From: an uncultured Burkholderiales bacterium
GTDB taxonomy: Bacteria; Pseudomonadota; Gammaproteobacteria; Burkholderiales; Burkholderiaceae_C
Direction: 5' to 3'
NCBI GenBank assembly: GCA_903856995.1
Contig: CAIODK010000078.1
Span: 1 to 20,791, forward strand
Length of the DNA stretch: 20,791 bases
Part shown: positions 8,520 through 15,917 of the stretch, piece by piece
Position numbering within the stretch: position 1 is the first letter of the stretch
How the letters are laid out: the number at the start of each line of letters is the position of its first letter
Notes under the pieces: generated by a model
Told to the model about the DNA's origin: nothing
Database searches by the model: none
What the model saw: the letters and a program-made list of their open reading frames with translations, nothing else
Position numbers and translations under genes: made by a program

Positions 8520-8945
8520 ATGGCGCGGTTTCAAGTCTTTTTAGCGGCGCTATGGTGGGGAAGCCTCACGGCGGTGGGGTTCATGGTGGTGCCGATGCTG
8601 TTTGTGTACTTAGAAACACCAGCTCTGGCGGGACAGATGGCTGCCAAGTTGTTCTCGGCGCAAACTTGGTTGTCCGTAGCTTGTGGAATTTTGCTTTTAT
8701 TAAGCGCCAAACGAGAAAACATCGATGCCACGGAGACACCTTCGATCTGGGTGATCGCTGGGTTGTTACTCGCTTTAATGATCGAGGTGGGCGTGAAGCC
8801 CCACATTGTTGCCAAAGACAACATGGCCTTGTGGCATAACCTTGGCTCGGCTTTTTTTGTGGCCCAGTGGTTCTGTGCGGGGCGGGCGCTTTGGCAGTTG
8901 TGGCCAGCATCTGCACTGGGTGCAGATCCTGACCTCAACGATTAA
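8520..8945 (+). CDS. DUF4149-family small membrane protein
   Basis: This is a 141-residue inner-membrane protein of unknown function. Four hydrophobic segments are visible, at about residues 5-30, 47-63, 76-93 and 103-128. The first contains the stretch LWWGSLTAVGFMVVPMLF, which is typical of DUF4149 proteins. The ATG is nine bases after the greA stop, so it is the last gene of the carA-carB-greA run; the link is positional and does not reveal a role. The stop is nested with that of convergent yhbY in TTAA (8942-8945), leaving no spacer and no terminator between the two. The family name is from memory and fits size, topology and position. Confidence 0.8.
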   Translation: MARFQVFLAALWWGSLTAVGFMVVPMLFVYLETPALAGQMAAKLFSAQTWLSVACGILLLLSAKRENIDATETPSIWVIAGLLLALMIEVGVKPHIVAKDNMALWHNLGSAFFVAQWFCAGRALWQLWPASALGADPDLND

Positions 8946-9415
8946 CCGAGGCTTTGTTTTTTAATCGAAATCTTTTTCGGTTTGGCACGTTTGACTTGAC
9001 CGCCGGAGGTCAGGCGCTGGTTGCCTAATACGCGCAAGGTTTTCACCTCAGGGCGTTGGCCGCCACGGTTGCTGTATTTGAGAATTTTGACATCGCGTGG
9101 GCCAGCCATGCGGTCTTCGTCGGACGTGCGTTCTTTCTCGGGTTGTGGGCGCCACAACACAAATAGCTTGCCGATGTGTTGAATCGGTGCAGCATTGAGT
9201 TGGTCGGCCAGTGTGATGAGCATGGCTTCGCGTGCTTGGCGATCGTCGCCGAGTACGCGGATTTTGATGAGGCCGTGCGCGTTGAGCGCCATCTCGGCTT
9301 CTTTGATGACGGCGGGTGTTAAACCATCGTTACCGATCATCACGACAGGGTCTAAATGGTGCGCTTCGGCACGGTGAATTTTGCGTTGAGCAGGTGTGAG
9401 TTGTATTGCGGACAT
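8942..9415 (-). CDS. yhbY: YhbY, CRM-domain ribosome assembly RNA-binding protein
   Basis: The protein has 157 residues. Residues about 1-97 form a CRM domain like E. coli YhbY (97 residues), with LTPAQRKIHRAEAHHLDPVV, the loop IGNDGLT and IKIRVLGDDRQ. YhbY associates with pre-50S particles in E. coli. The remaining 60 residues are an added basic tail rich in Lys, Arg and Gly, ending in KPKKISIKKQ, probably disordered and RNA-binding. The gene is divergent from rlmE across a 34-base spacer, and its stop is interlocked with that of the DUF4149 gene. A GATAAT -10-like box ends six bases before the ATG, so the mRNA could be nearly leaderless. The yhbY/rlmE/ftsH order matches enterobacteria. Confidence 0.93.
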   Translation of the reverse strand: MSAIQLTPAQRKIHRAEAHHLDPVVMIGNDGLTPAVIKEAEMALNAHGLIKIRVLGDDRQAREAMLITLADQLNAAPIQHIGKLFVLWRPQPEKERTSDEDRMAGPRDVKILKYSNRGGQRPEVKTLRVLGNQRLTSGGQVKRAKPKKISIKKQSLG

Positions 9416-9416
9416 G

Positions 9417-9430
9417 GGGGTATTATCCCC
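9417..9430. promoter_or_regulatory. Palindromic element in the yhbY/rlmE divergent spacer
   Basis: GGGG-TATTAT-CCCC forms a 4-bp inverted repeat around an A+T core in the 34-base divergent spacer. The core resembles a -10 box on both strands: TATTAT on plus and GATAAT on minus (9427-9422). On plus, transcription would start near 9433, giving a short leader to the rlmE TTG at 9450. On minus, it would start at or next to the yhbY ATG. The -35 regions are weak on both sides. The promoter role is inferred from sequence and position only. Confidence 0.4.
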
Positions 9431-9449
9431 GCTCCCTCAAAGGTATGAA

Positions 9450-10124
9450 TTGAAAGCTAAAACTAAAAGTAAAAAAGTCAATAAATCGTGGTTAAACGAC
9501 CATGTGAACGACACGTACGTCAAATTGGCGCAAAGGGAGGGCTATCGTGCCCGCGCAGCCTACAAGCTCAAAGAGATTGACGAGCAATTTGGGCTCATCA
9601 AGCCTGGCAACGTGGTGGTCGATTTGGGGTGTGCCCCAGGCGCGTGGAGCCAATACCTGCGCCGCCGTATGTCCCCCACAGGCGCAGCCGCAGGCACATT
9701 GAACGGCACAATCATTGGCCTAGATCTGTTGGACATGGTGCCCGTTGAGGGGGTGACCTTCATTCAAGGTGACTTCCGTGAGGCCGATGTTTTGGCCCAA
9801 CTAGAAGAGACATTGCAAGGCCGTGTGGTCGATGTGGTGGTCTCAGACATGGCCCCTAATTTGTCCGGTATTGCATCGAATGACGCGATGCGCATTGCCC
9901 ATTTGATTGAGTTGGCGGTCGAATTTGCGCAAAAACACCTCAAAGACGATGGTGCTTTGGTGGTCAAGCTTTTCCACGGCGGAGGTTACAGCGAATTGGT
10001 CAATCTGTTCAAAGGGACCTTCCACTTGGTCAAACCGATCAAACCCAAGGCCAGTCGTGACAAGTCCAGTGAAACCTTTTTGGTGGGTGTGGGCGTTAAA
10101 AGCCGCGTTTTGTCAAATCCTTGA
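9450..10124 (+). CDS. rlmE: RlmE (FtsJ/RrmJ), 23S rRNA Um2552 2'-O-methyltransferase
   Basis: RlmE methylates the 2'-OH of U2552 in the A loop of 23S rRNA late in 50S assembly. With a TTG start at 9450 the protein has 224 residues (E. coli 209). The S-adenosylmethionine site VVVDLGCAPGAWSQYL is present. The catalytic K-D-K-E tetrad is Lys39, Asp133, Lys173 and Glu208; the last two have the same 35-residue spacing as E. coli Lys164 and Glu199. TTG 9450 was chosen because AAAGG lies six bases upstream and KTKSKKVNKSWLNDH is the usual family N-terminus. An ATG at 9396 would overlap yhbY and add unrelated residues. The gene precedes ftsH, as in E. coli. Confidence 0.95.
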   Translation: MKAKTKSKKVNKSWLNDHVNDTYVKLAQREGYRARAAYKLKEIDEQFGLIKPGNVVVDLGCAPGAWSQYLRRRMSPTGAAAGTLNGTIIGLDLLDMVPVEGVTFIQGDFREADVLAQLEETLQGRVVDVVVSDMAPNLSGIASNDAMRIAHLIELAVEFAQKHLKDDGALVVKLFHGGGYSELVNLFKGTFHLVKPIKPKASRDKSSETFLVGVGVKSRVLSNP

Positions 10125-10142
10125 GTTTCATAAGGCCGCTGT

Positions 10143-10162
10143 GCATCAATAAAGATGCTTTT
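10143..10162 (+). terminator. Weak terminator-like hairpin after rlmE
   Basis: GCATC and GATGC form a 5-bp stem around an AATAAA loop, directly followed by TTTT. It begins 18 bases after the rlmE stop and ends just before the proposed heat-shock promoter of ftsH. The stem is short and low in G+C, so termination would be partial at best. It may reduce read-through from rlmE and let ftsH depend on its own promoter. Confidence 0.25.
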
Positions 10163-10165
10163 GCG

Positions 10166-10193
10166 CTTGAAACGCCTAAAATCACCACCATCT
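10166..10193 (+). promoter_or_regulatory. Sigma-32 (RpoH) type heat-shock promoter of ftsH
   Basis: CTTGAAA (10166-10172) matches the -35 element of sigma-32 promoters. CACCATCT (10186-10193) matches the -10 consensus CCCCATNT at every defined position but one. The spacing from CTTGAA is 14 bases, within the known 13-17 range. Transcription would start near 10200, about 30 bases before the ftsH TTG. FtsH degrades sigma-32 in E. coli, and E. coli ftsH is heat-inducible, so the biology fits. The call rests on consensus matching by eye. Confidence 0.7.
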
Positions 10194-10230
10194 CTGTACA
10201 TCTCGTACTCTTTTTATTTCGGAGCCCACA

Positions 10231-12147
10231 TTGAATAATCAATGGTTCTCAAAAGTCGCTGTTTGGTTGGTCATCGCTTTGGTGATGTTTACCGTGTTCA
10301 AACAGTTTGAAACTCGCCCCAACGCCGGCTCTGGATACTTGGGCTATTCGGACTTCCTCGAAGAAGTCCGCGCCAAGCGCATCAAAACTGCGACCATTCA
10401 AGAAGGTCAGGGCGGGACGGAGATCACAGCGATCACCAACGATGAGCGAAAAATTCGCACGACGGCGACTTACCTTGACCGCGGTTTGGTGGGTGACCTC
10501 ATCAGCAACGGCGTGAAGTTTGACGTCAAGCCTCGTGAAGAAGGTTCACTTCTCATGACGCTGCTGGTCAGCTGGGGCCCCATGCTGCTGTTGATTGGCG
10601 TTTGGGTGTATTTCATGCGTCAAATGCAAGGCGGCGGCAAAGGCGGTGCGTTTAGCTTTGGTAAGAGCAAGGCGCGCATGATGGACGAGAACACCAACCA
10701 AGTGACGTTTGCGGACGTGGCCGGTTGCGATGAAGCCAAAGAAGAAGTGAAAGAAGTGGTGGACTTCTTGAAGGACCCACAACGCTTCCAGAAACTCGGT
10801 GGGCGTATCCCTCGCGGTTTGCTGTTGGTTGGCCCCCCCGGAACCGGTAAAACATTGTTGGCCAAAGGTATTGCAGGCGAGGCCAAAGTGCCGTTCTTCA
10901 GCATCTCTGGTTCTGATTTCGTTGAAATGTTTGTTGGTGTGGGTGCAGCCCGTGTACGCGACATGTTCGAGAACGCCAAGAAAAATGCACCGTGCATCAT
11001 CTTTATTGATGAGATTGATGCGGTGGGTCGCCAACGTGGCGCGGGTGTAGGCGGCGGTAACGATGAGCGCGAACAAACCTTGAACCAAATGTTGGTTGAG
11101 ATGGATGGGTTCGAGACCAACCTCGGCGTGATTGTGGTGGCGGCGACCAACCGCCCAGACATTTTGGATGCTGCTTTGTTACGTCCTGGTCGTTTTGACC
11201 GTCAGGTCTACGTGACTTTGCCGGACATCCGTGGTCGCGAGCAAATCTTGAACGTGCACATGCGCAAAGTGCCTATCGGCCAAGACGTGAACGCCAGCAT
11301 CATTGCGCGCGGCACCCCCGGCATGAGCGGTGCTGATTTGGCCAACTTGTGCAATGAGGCCGCCTTAATGGCCGCCCGTCGCAACGCCCGTGTGGTGGAG
11401 ATGGTCGACTTTGAGAAGGCCAAAGACAAAATTTTGATGGGCCCTGAACGCAAGAGCATGGTCATGCCTGAAGAAGAGCGTCGCAACACGGCTTACCACG
11501 AGTCAGGCCATGCGTTGATTGGTAAGTTGTTGCCCAAGTGTGACCCTGTTCACAAAGTGACCATCATTCCGCGTGGCCGTGCTTTGGGTGTGACGATGAG
11601 TCTGCCCGAGAAAGACCGTTACAGCTTTGACCGCGAATACATGCTCAACCAAATCAGCATGTTGTTTGGTGGTCGTATTGCGGAAGAAGTGTTCATGAAC
11701 CAAATGACCACGGGCGCCAGCAACGACTTTGAACGTGCCACGGCTATCGCGCGTGACATGGTGACCCGCTACGGCATGACCGAAGCTCTGGGCCCCATGG
11801 TCTATGCCGAGAACGAGGGAGAAGTGTTCTTGGGTCGCTCTGTCACCAAGACCACCAACATGTCTGAGGCCACCTTGCAAAAGGTGGATGTCGAAGTGCG
11901 TCGCATCATTGATATGCAATACCACTTGGCGCGTGGCTTGATCGAAGACAACGCGGACAAGATGCACCTCATGGCCAAGTCTTTGCTCGAATGGGAAACC
12001 ATCGACAAAGAACAAATCGATGACATCATGGCCGGGCGCGAGCCTCGCCCACCCAAAGACTGGGCCCCACGTTCGCCCTCGTCCGGTGGCGACAATGGCG
12101 GCGGTACACCTGCTGTGCAGACTGATCCAGAGCCATCCGCTGCCTAA
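10231..12147 (+). CDS. ftsH: FtsH, membrane-anchored ATP-dependent zinc metalloprotease
   Basis: FtsH is a hexameric inner-membrane AAA+ protease that removes damaged membrane proteins and regulators; in E. coli these include LpxC and sigma-32. The protein has 638 residues (E. coli 644). Two membrane segments (about 7-25 and 103-124) flank a periplasmic domain. The AAA domain has Walker A GPPGTGKT (201-208), Walker B CIIFIDEID (255-263) and the second region of homology ATNRPDILDAALLRPGRFDR (from 305). The zinc site is HESGH (423-427) with Asp499 as the expected third ligand. The start is TTG at 10231, backed by GGAG six bases upstream and the MNNQWFSK beginning. A sigma-32 type promoter lies upstream and a hairpin terminator downstream. 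Confidence 0.98.
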   Translation: MNNQWFSKVAVWLVIALVMFTVFKQFETRPNAGSGYLGYSDFLEEVRAKRIKTATIQEGQGGTEITAITNDERKIRTTATYLDRGLVGDLISNGVKFDVKPREEGSLLMTLLVSWGPMLLLIGVWVYFMRQMQGGGKGGAFSFGKSKARMMDENTNQVTFADVAGCDEAKEEVKEVVDFLKDPQRFQKLGGRIPRGLLLVGPPGTGKTLLAKGIAGEAKVPFFSISGSDFVEMFVGVGAARVRDMFENAKKNAPCIIFIDEIDAVGRQRGAGVGGGNDEREQTLNQMLVEMDGFETNLGVIVVAATNRPDILDAALLRPGRFDRQVYVTLPDIRGREQILNVHMRKVPIGQDVNASIIARGTPGMSGADLANLCNEAALMAARRNARVVEMVDFEKAKDKILMGPERKSMVMPEEERRNTAYHESGHALIGKLLPKCDPVHKVTIIPRGRALGVTMSLPEKDRYSFDREYMLNQISMLFGGRIAEEVFMNQMTTGASNDFERATAIARDMVTRYGMTEALGPMVYAENEGEVFLGRSVTKTTNMSEATLQKVDVEVRRIIDMQYHLARGLIEDNADKMHLMAKSLLEWETIDKEQIDDIMAGREPRPPKDWAPRSPSSGGDNGGGTPAVQTDPEPSAA

Positions 12148-12169
12148 GCGGTCGATAGACTAAGACATC

Positions 12170-12190
12170 AACGGGGCGAAAGCCCCGTTT
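12170..12190 (+). terminator. Hairpin terminator between ftsH and folP
   Basis: AACGGGGC and GCCCCGTT make an 8-bp G+C-rich stem closed by a GAAA tetraloop, starting 22 bases after the ftsH stop. The T-tract is short (TTT then GT), so termination may be incomplete. folP begins only 15 bases later, with its GGAG at 12196-12199. The hairpin probably lowers folP-glmM expression relative to heat-induced ftsH while allowing read-through. Confidence 0.7.
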
Positions 12191-12204
12191 GTCATGGAGC
12201 TTTT

Positions 12205-13029
12205 ATGTTTTGGCAAACCGCACGTTTTCGCATAGACCTGTCTCAACCTAAAGTGATGGGCATTGTCAATGTGACGCCCGATTCGTTTTCCGATGGCGGT
12301 CACTTCGCCAGCACGTCTGCCGCATTGATGCATTGCGAGCAATTGCTCAAAGCGGGGGCGCACATGTTGGACATTGGCGGTGAGTCAACGCGTCCTGGCG
12401 CACCCGCTGTGTCGCTGGAAGATGAGTTGGCGCGTGTGCTCCCAGTGGTGCGCGAAGCGGTCCGCTTCAATGTGCCCATCTCCATCGACACCTACAAAGC
12501 TGCCGTGATGCAAGCCGTGTTGGATGCCGGCGCTGACATCATCAACGATGTCTGGGCGCTTAGGCAGGTTGGGGCGAAACAGACGGTGGCAGCGCATGCG
12601 CACTGTGGGGTGTGCTTGATGCACATGCACGGCGAACCTCAAACCATGCAAACCTTACCCATGCAAGGTGCGGCCATTGAGCCAGTGCTTGCCTTCTTGA
12701 AAAGTCATGCCGACGCTTTGCAAGACTTGGGCATTGGGCGTGAACGCATCGCTTTAGACCCCGGTGTGGGCTTTGGCAAAACAGTTGCACAAAACTTTGA
12801 GCTGCTTGCGCATCAAGACCAGTTGCTGGCCTTGGGCTATCCCTTGCTTGTGGGTTGGTCGCGTAAATCATCTCTTGGCGCTGTGACGGGCTGCGAGGTC
12901 GGTGAGCGCATGGTGCCCAGCGTGGCAGCAGCGCTGCTGGCTGTGGAGCGTGGCGCACGACTGGTGCGTGTGCATGACGTGGCGCAAACCGTGCAGGCAC
13001 TCAACGTTTGGCAGGCCGCGCGGGTTTGA
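12205..13029 (+). CDS. folP: Dihydropteroate synthase
   Basis: FolP joins 6-hydroxymethyl-7,8-dihydropterin pyrophosphate and p-aminobenzoate to give dihydropteroate in folate synthesis; it is the target of sulfonamides. The protein has 274 residues (E. coli 282) and a TIM-barrel pattern. The pterin-site motif VMGIVNVTPDSFSDGG is at about 17-32, GGESTRPGA follows near residue 57, and LDPGVGFGK and GWSRKSSLG (Lys221, the same number as in E. coli) complete the active site. The ATG at 12205 has GGAG five bases upstream. It lies between ftsH and glmM as in E. coli, 54 bases before glmM. No obvious resistance insertion is seen in the pterin or sulfonamide loops, but subtle changes cannot be judged. 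Confidence 0.97.
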   Translation: MFWQTARFRIDLSQPKVMGIVNVTPDSFSDGGHFASTSAALMHCEQLLKAGAHMLDIGGESTRPGAPAVSLEDELARVLPVVREAVRFNVPISIDTYKAAVMQAVLDAGADIINDVWALRQVGAKQTVAAHAHCGVCLMHMHGEPQTMQTLPMQGAAIEPVLAFLKSHADALQDLGIGRERIALDPGVGFGKTVAQNFELLAHQDQLLALGYPLLVGWSRKSSLGAVTGCEVGERMVPSVAAALLAVERGARLVRVHDVAQTVQALNVWQAARV

Positions 13030-13083
13030 GACAATAGCGATCAAATAGATAGCAAACAAAAATAACATCCAAGGTAGAACAAG

Positions 13084-14415
13084 ATGACACGTCAATACTT
13101 CGGCACAGACGGCATTCGCGGCACAGTAGGCCAAGCCCCCATCACGCCCGACTTTGTGTTGCGCTTAGCGCACGCCGTGGGCCGTGTCCTGAAGCGAACG
13201 GAAGACCGGCCGACGGTGTTGATTGGCAAAGACACGCGCATCTCGGGCTATATGCTGGAGTCGGCGTTGGAGTCTGGCTTTAACTCTGCGGGCGTGAATG
13301 TGGTGTTGCTCGGCCCTTTGCCGACACCTGGCGTGGCCTATCTCACGCGTGCACAGCGTGCGAGCTTAGGCGTAGTCATCAGTGCCAGTCACAACCCGTT
13401 TGCTGACAATGGCATTAAATTCTTCAGCGCCCAAGGTAACAAGCTCAGCGATGCTTGGGAGCTGGCCGTGGAGGCCGCGTTGGACGAGCCACCCGTGTGG
13501 GCAGACTCCGCCAATTTGGGTAAAACCAAACGCTTGGATGATGCCGCTGGCCGCTACATCGAGTTTTGTAAGAGCACGTTCTCAAACGATCTCACGCTCA
13601 AAGGTTTAAAGATCGTGGTCGATGCTGCAAACGGCGCGGCATACCACATCGCTCCCAAGGTGTTTCACGAGTTGGGCGCCGAGGTCATTGCAATTGGGTG
13701 CAGCCCTGATGGCCTCAACATCAACCATGAAGTGGGGGCCACTCATCCTGAGGCTTTGGTGCGTGCGGTGATCGCCCATCACGCCGACTTCGGCGTTGCC
13801 TTGGATGGGGATGCCGACCGTCTGCAAATGGTGGATGCGCAAGGCCGTTTGTACAACGGGGATGAGCTGCTGTATTTGATGGCGGATGACCGTTTGGCCA
13901 ACGATGAAGTCGTGCCAGGTGTGGTGGGCACCTTGATGACCAATATGGCTGTGGAAGTGGCGTTGAAAAAACGTGGCGTACAGTTTGTGCGTGCCAAAGT
14001 GGGCGACCGTTATGTGCTGGAAGAGCTTGCCAAGCACAAATGGATCTTAGGTGGCGAAGGTTCTGGCCATCTACTGGTCTTGGACAAGCACACCACGGGC
14101 GATGGCTTGGTGAGCGCGTTGCAAATCTTACAAACCTGTGTGCGCAGTGGTCGTTCGATGGCCGAGTTGCTCAAAGAGGTAACCCTGTTTCCGCAAACAC
14201 TGTTGAATATTCGACTGCGGCCTGGGCAAGACTGGCAATCCAACGAGCGCATGAAAGAAGCCGTGCAAAAGGCGGAGGCCGAACTTGGCGACACTGGCCG
14301 CGTCCTGATTCGCGCGAGCGGTACCGAGCCTTTGGTGCGAGTCATGGTGGAGGCACGCGATGAGGCGCAAGCCAACGCATGTGCTCAGCGGATTGCCGAT
14401 ACGTTGTTGGCTTAA
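13084..14415 (+). CDS. glmM: Phosphoglucosamine mutase
   Basis: GlmM converts glucosamine-6-phosphate to glucosamine-1-phosphate, the precursor of UDP-GlcNAc for peptidoglycan and lipid A. The protein has 443 residues (E. coli 445). The phosphoserine loop ISASHNPFADNGIKFF contains active Ser102, and the metal site is Asp241, Asp243 and Asp245 in DGDADR; both have the same numbers as in E. coli. The C-terminal phosphate-binding loop is RASGTEPLVRVMVE. The ATG at 13084 has AAGG nine bases upstream. It ends the rlmE-ftsH-folP-glmM run, and its TAA interlocks in TTAA (14412-14415) with the stop of the convergent arsC remnant. No secG follows as in E. coli. Confidence 0.97.
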   Translation: MTRQYFGTDGIRGTVGQAPITPDFVLRLAHAVGRVLKRTEDRPTVLIGKDTRISGYMLESALESGFNSAGVNVVLLGPLPTPGVAYLTRAQRASLGVVISASHNPFADNGIKFFSAQGNKLSDAWELAVEAALDEPPVWADSANLGKTKRLDDAAGRYIEFCKSTFSNDLTLKGLKIVVDAANGAAYHIAPKVFHELGAEVIAIGCSPDGLNINHEVGATHPEALVRAVIAHHADFGVALDGDADRLQMVDAQGRLYNGDELLYLMADDRLANDEVVPGVVGTLMTNMAVEVALKKRGVQFVRAKVGDRYVLEELAKHKWILGGEGSGHLLVLDKHTTGDGLVSALQILQTCVRSGRSMAELLKEVTLFPQTLLNIRLRPGQDWQSNERMKEAVQKAEAELGDTGRVLIRASGTEPLVRVMVEARDEAQANACAQRIADTLLA

Positions 14416-14525
14416 GCGACGGGCCATAGATCACGTACCAACGCTGCTGGGCGGCACACGCGTGTACCCAGTGTGTCGCGTGAGCTTGAGCATTTCGGGT
14501 TGTGGTAAATCTTGATCGTGTTCAT
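14412..14525 (-). pseudogene. arsC-like arsenate reductase remnant with large internal deletion
   Basis: This open frame has 37 codons. Its first 18 residues, MNTIKIYHNPKCSSSRDT, match the start of glutaredoxin-dependent ArsC (IYHNP.C..SR), with the catalytic cysteine at position 12. It then runs straight into LGTRVCRPAALVRDL, which matches the extreme C-terminus of the same family (R773 ArsC has TPLGTRLCRPSEVVLDIL). About 80 middle residues are absent, including the positions of Arg60 and Arg94 of R773 ArsC. The frame is intact, so one clean in-frame deletion, perhaps between short repeats around CACTGG, is the simplest reading. The ATG overlaps the MATE stop (14522-14525), so the ancestor was the last gene of that operon. 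It is unlikely to be an active reductase. Confidence 0.75.
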
Positions 14526-15910
14526 GTGTTTTGAGGGGTGTTCTGCGACCGTTCCGTGTTGCGATAGGCCGCGCGCCACAAAATCGGAAGCAGGACGGCG
14601 GTGGTGGCATACAAGGCCAAGCTTCCCATTTGCCAGAATGCAATTGGGGACTGAGGTGTCAGCCACGTCAATGCCAACACGTCGAAGCCTGTGCCATACG
14701 CCACTTCATACCCACCCGCTAAACCCATGCCCCAAAGCAGCACGGTGTAGGTGATGAGTGGCAACACGGTGATGCCATAGCAGCGCAACGTAAAAACGGT
14801 AAACACTTGCACCGCATCCGCCACGTGGTAGAGCATGAGCCACAGCAGCAAAGTCGCTGCCAATGCGGCGACTTCTGGGGACTGGGTGTAAAAGCTCACG
14901 ATCGCTTCACGTTGCCAACCTATCAAACCGGCCAAACAAGTGCTCAGGATCAAAATTAAGGCGAGGCCTGTGCGTAAGGCTTGTCGCGCGCGGTGGATAT
15001 GTCCCGCACCTATCCAATAACTCACGCGTGAACTGCTGGCGATGGCGAGCGATAACGGAATCATGTAGAGCACGGCTGTCATGTTGGACACAATTTGGTG
15101 GCTGGCGGTGGCAACCACGCCGAGTCGTGCAATGAAGAGCGACATGAGCGTGAATGAGGTGACCTCCACCCCAATCGCCAATCCGCTGGGTAGTCCTAAG
15201 CGCACAAAGCGCAGCAGGGTGGCAGGGTGGGGCTTTTCGATGGGGGCCCAGATGCGATATGGCTTGTAAAAGCTTTGGGTGCGCAACAACCAAATGGCAA
15301 GCCCAAGCATCAGCAGCATGACGGCCAATGTTGCCCACGCGCAACCTGCCAAGCCCAGCGGCGGCAATAGACCTGGGATGCCCAGCACCAACACCACAGA
15401 CAAAGGCACCTTCACGGCTAACGCGCCCACTTGCACCCAGGTGACCAGCTTGGGTTTACCCAAGCTTTGGTTCAGTGTGCTGTACATGCGAAACAACAAC
15501 GAAGCGGGTAAGCCAAAGGCGATGATGTTCAGATAGCCGCGCACGTCTTCTTGCAATGCCGCTGGCACTTGTGTCCAGTTCAGCAGTGGGCCAGGGCATA
15601 GCAAGGCAGTCATGCCAATTGCCGTGGTGATGGCGCACAGGTAAAGCGCCTGTCGCACTGAGCGACCGACATCTTGATGCCGTTGGGCACCATGCAGTTC
15701 TGCCCATACGGGAAGCAAGGCTTGCAGCATGCCCATGAGTGAAATGTGAACGGTGACGTAAGTCGCGGAGGCCACGGCGAGTGCGGCCAAGGCGGTGTCC
15801 GCAAAACGCCCAGCAACCAAGGTGTCGGTGATGCTGAAGGCCATCACGGCCAGTTGTCCGACCATCACCGTACCGGCGTGCCGCATGATCGTGGCGCGTT
15901 CGGAGCTCAT
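14522..15910 (-). CDS. MATE-family efflux transporter (NorM/DinF-like)
   Basis: This is a 462-residue inner-membrane protein with about 12 hydrophobic segments, the usual size and topology of MATE cation-coupled antiporters. The N-terminal half shows VGQLAVMAFSITDTLVAGR and LMGMLQALLPVWAELHGA, typical of the family in Burkholderiales. The second half contains LRFVRLGLPSGLAIGVEV and ATASHQIVSNM, the internal repeat of the fold. The substrate cannot be predicted; drugs, dyes or a lipid-linked compound are possible because MATE proteins belong to the same superfamily as Wzx flippases. The ATG lies seven bases after the stop of the upstream GT-C-like gene, with no clear Shine-Dalgarno sequence, so coupled translation is likely. 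Its stop overlaps the start of the arsC remnant. Confidence 0.9.
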   Translation of the reverse strand: MSSERATIMRHAGTVMVGQLAVMAFSITDTLVAGRFADTALAALAVASATYVTVHISLMGMLQALLPVWAELHGAQRHQDVGRSVRQALYLCAITTAIGMTALLCPGPLLNWTQVPAALQEDVRGYLNIIAFGLPASLLFRMYSTLNQSLGKPKLVTWVQVGALAVKVPLSVVLVLGIPGLLPPLGLAGCAWATLAVMLLMLGLAIWLLRTQSFYKPYRIWAPIEKPHPATLLRFVRLGLPSGLAIGVEVTSFTLMSLFIARLGVVATASHQIVSNMTAVLYMIPLSLAIASSSRVSYWIGAGHIHRARQALRTGLALILILSTCLAGLIGWQREAIVSFYTQSPEVAALAATLLLWLMLYHVADAVQVFTVFTLRCYGITVLPLITYTVLLWGMGLAGGYEVAYGTGFDVLALTWLTPQSPIAFWQMGSLALYATTAVLLPILWRAAYRNTERSQNTPQNT

Positions 15911-15917
15911 GGTGCGG

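Noticed and set aside
9396..9449. ATG 9396 as the start of rlmE
   Set aside because: It would overlap the start of divergent yhbY and add 18 unrelated residues upstream of the probable promoter core; TTG 9450 has a ribosome-binding site and fits the family.
13030..13083. Promoter or dispersed repeat in the folP-glmM spacer
   Set aside because: The A-rich sequence contains no convincing -35/-10 pair at proper spacing, and only one copy of the short repeat-like motif is visible here.
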